A stretch of 64,000 nucleotides of DNA from Absidia repens. Its lineage: Eukaryota > Mucoromycota > Mucoromycetes > Mucorales > Cunninghamellaceae. The stretch spans positions 682,001-746,000 of the forward strand of contig MCGE01000015.1 in the NCBI GenBank assembly GCA_002105175.1, in the 5' to 3' direction. Under the pieces are notes generated by a model. The model was given only the letters and a program-made list of their open reading frames with translations, was not told where the DNA came from and made no database searches. Positions 62,410-64,000 of this stretch are shown here, piece by piece. A program made the position numbers and the translations under genes. Positions within the stretch are counted from its first letter, which is position 1, and each line of letters begins with the position of its first letter.

Positions 62410-63160
62410 TTTTTCAAATCCCGCCCACGTGAATATTTATTGTTGTCCATGTTTTATTTTTCGCTCTCTTTTCTTTTACCCTTTTTTTTTTATATCTTTT
62501 CTTTAATCCTTCACAATTGTGGCTCCTACGGAGTTGGGGTGGACTTTGATTAGTGTCAAGACTAGTTTAGAAGTGGATTCAGCGCAGGGAATACAAGATG
62601 CATGGAGAAACCTTTTCATTTTGGATTCAGGATTTTGGACCACCAATTAGTTGGGCTTTTTGACGACTCCATTAGTTTAGTTTAGTGTTAGTTTACGTCC
62701 ATAAATGAATAAAATATGTCTCTTTTTACGTACTTCTCGCATGTTTTGTGCTATAGATCCCTCTTTTACTGCATCTACTCCTTATGATGAGTGTTGACCG
62801 TTGTTGTGCTTGGCTCCTTTGCTTCAATAAACGAGGACCATTTAATATTTCTCACGCTTTGCACTGTACATTACATTAGATCTCGTTTTACAAATGCGCT
62901 TCTAGATTAGTGTTGATCATTCTTAAAATCTTACATTCGTTTCCCTCATGCTTCCTCCATAGATTCTTCAATTACAATGGATTCTCTCGCCTTTAGTTTT
63001 AGTACCTTCCAAATATGCTTTAATAAAATATGCTTTTTTATATGAACCGTTCTATGATACATTAAATCGCGATCAACGTCGATATTAGAGCTGTTTTGTG
63101 AGAGTCTTACCAAATACCACTTTATTAATACACCCGCTATGATCACTTCCCACCCAGAGC
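62410..63160 (+). repeat. Dispersed repeat family, copy H
   Basis: It begins about 165 bases after the permease stop with TTTCAAATCCCGCCCACGTG (about 62413-62432). A T/C-rich stretch, a core with TACAAGATGCATGGAGAAAC (about 62592), TTAGTTTAGTGTTAG, GAATAAAATATGTCTC (about 62707) and tail subrepeats (GTTGACCGTTG, TTAATAAAATATGC) run to about 63160. The left hairpin arm is mutated (ggattc), so the stem is imperfect. Confidence 0.85.
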
Positions 63161-63493
63161 CTAATGACTGGTTAACCCTCTAATTTATCAACAGACAACG
63201 TAAAACCGTTTGGAACCGAAGTTTATAGTCTCACTGCATACATCGACTTGACGGTGTCTAGAGTATTACACTTAGTTTATACTAGAGTTTGAACAGCAAC
63301 CACATGTCGAAGCGTTGCTCTTTCATTGCACATGATGGTCTTTACTATACTATGCACTGTCTATATTATTTAAAATCACGCCACTAACTGCCATCTCATC
63401 TTTTTCATATTTCTGGAATATTTACTACACTGCTTTGATTTCATGTCTGCATATGGGTGATTCTGACTGTCAAGTCAGATGTATCTGGTCATG

Positions 63494-63494
<1 letters not shown>

Positions 63495-63535
<41 letters not shown>
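63495..63535. repeat. Poly-T tract (41 nt) upstream of PMS1
   Basis: An uninterrupted run of 41 T, about 150 bases before the PMS1 start codon. It is the longest homopolymer in the window. Confidence 0.95.
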
Positions 63536-63538
<3 letters not shown>

Positions 63539-63682
63539 TCCTGGGGATGTGGAACGCGGTGCCTTGACACGCTGGGCGGTCTTTCAAACATTTTCATTTT
63601 TATTTTCCCATTTCAATTTTTTTTCTTCTTTTTCTCGTGATCTCTTATCGTTATATTTTGACAGTTTTGTATTATATTATTC

Positions 63683-64000
63683 ATGACGGCGCAAGGAATA
63701 CAAGCCATTGATAAAGAATCTGTACACAGAATCTGCTCCGGGCAAGTTGTATTGGATTTATCTTCCGCTATGAAAGAACTGGTCGAAAACAGTATCGATG
63801 CCAAAGCAACTACAGTGGGTATGAAAAAAACAACAGTTGACAACAGCCTCGTCCTTTAGTGGTCGATGTTTTTTTATATTTACCGCTCTATTCTTTTGTA
63901 TTATTATTCTTGTAGAAATTATTTTCAAGGAAAATGGATTGGAAGGACTGGAAGTCATTGACAATGGTATTGGTGTGGATCCTTCAAACTATTCAAGCCT
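63683..64000 (+). CDS. PMS1: DNA mismatch repair MutL homologue Pms1 (5' part, cut by window edge)
   Basis: Exon 1 (63683-63818) and the beginning of exon 2 (from 63916) encode the N-terminal GHKL ATPase: [35 protein letters not shown] with the ATP-binding ENSIDA, then [20 protein letters not shown] and IGVD. The first-motif wording and the ICSGQVV sequence fit the PMS1/PMS2 branch better than MLH1. Pms1 with Mlh1 forms MutL-alpha, the nicking endonuclease of mismatch repair in the nucleus. The splice (GTGG to gtatga; ttgtag to AAATT) restores VEII. The 3' end is outside the window. Confidence 0.93.

Noticed and set aside
1..64000. tRNA, rRNA, CRISPR or bacterial-type features
   Set aside because: Scanned for T-loop-like GGTTCRANTCC motifs, rRNA-like blocks and regularly spaced repeats. 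None formed a convincing structure, and the gene content is clearly fungal nuclear.

Overview
The window is nuclear DNA from a filamentous fungus, most likely a member of Mucoromycota, order Mucorales. The evidence is the many short GT-AG introns (often with long T tracts), pyrimidine-rich leaders before start codons, a CotH-family secreted protein, and a full set of fungal housekeeping genes. The genus cannot be read from the sequence. No bacterial operon signals, CRISPR arrays, rRNA genes or convincing tRNA genes were seen.

Layout. 1-1937 (-): 5' part of an F-BAR/RhoGAP gene, cut by the window edge. 2380-6159 (-): peroxisomal ABCD half-transporter. 6481-7851 (-): TPR/MYND protein. 8624-12621 (+): GPI inositol-deacylase BST1. 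12622-15515: gene-free, with repeat copy A. 15516-19140 (+): valyl-tRNA synthetase. 19662-20347 (+): small hypothetical protein. 20586-22272 (+): TLDc protein OXR1. 22273-27531: gene-free, with repeats. 27532-29366 (+): glucose-6-phosphate dehydrogenase. 30173-32336 (-): low-complexity coiled-coil protein. 32337-37809: gene-free, with repeats. 37810-44652 (-): a compact same-strand run of an NXPE/PC-esterase-like membrane protein, importin MTR10 and FAD synthase. 45480-47021 (-): SAGA subunit SGF29. 48214-50094 (+): CotH protein. 50095-52388: gene-free, with repeat copy G. 52389-59213 (+): spliceosomal helicase BRR2. 59741-62248 (+): amino-acid permease. 62249-63682: repeat copy H. 63683-64000 (+): start of the MutL homologue PMS1. 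Spliced reading frames were checked base by base for BST1, VAS1, the TPR/MYND gene, the small hypothetical gene, OXR1, ZWF1, the NXPE-like gene, FAD1, BRR2 and the permease, and each gives a length divisible by three. The genes are unrelated housekeeping functions rather than a pathway cluster.

Two things stand out. First, an unclassified dispersed repeat occurs at least seven times in 64 kb, in both orientations, with two further related mosaic copies. It has a conserved CACGTG box, a T/C-rich stretch, a core with a 9-11 bp hairpin (one copy shows a compensatory change), an AATAAA-type signal and a tail of degenerate subrepeats. It has no recognisable protein. Two copies sit head-to-head with a related module around a CTCATGAG palindrome. 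Second, the amino-acid permease can only be read through by using microexons of 7, 3 and 12 nt. Smaller points are an SGNH/PC-esterase-like protein lacking the expected catalytic Ser and His, a uORF whose stop overlaps the BST1 start, and an orphan antisense terminal-exon-like fragment upstream of BST1.
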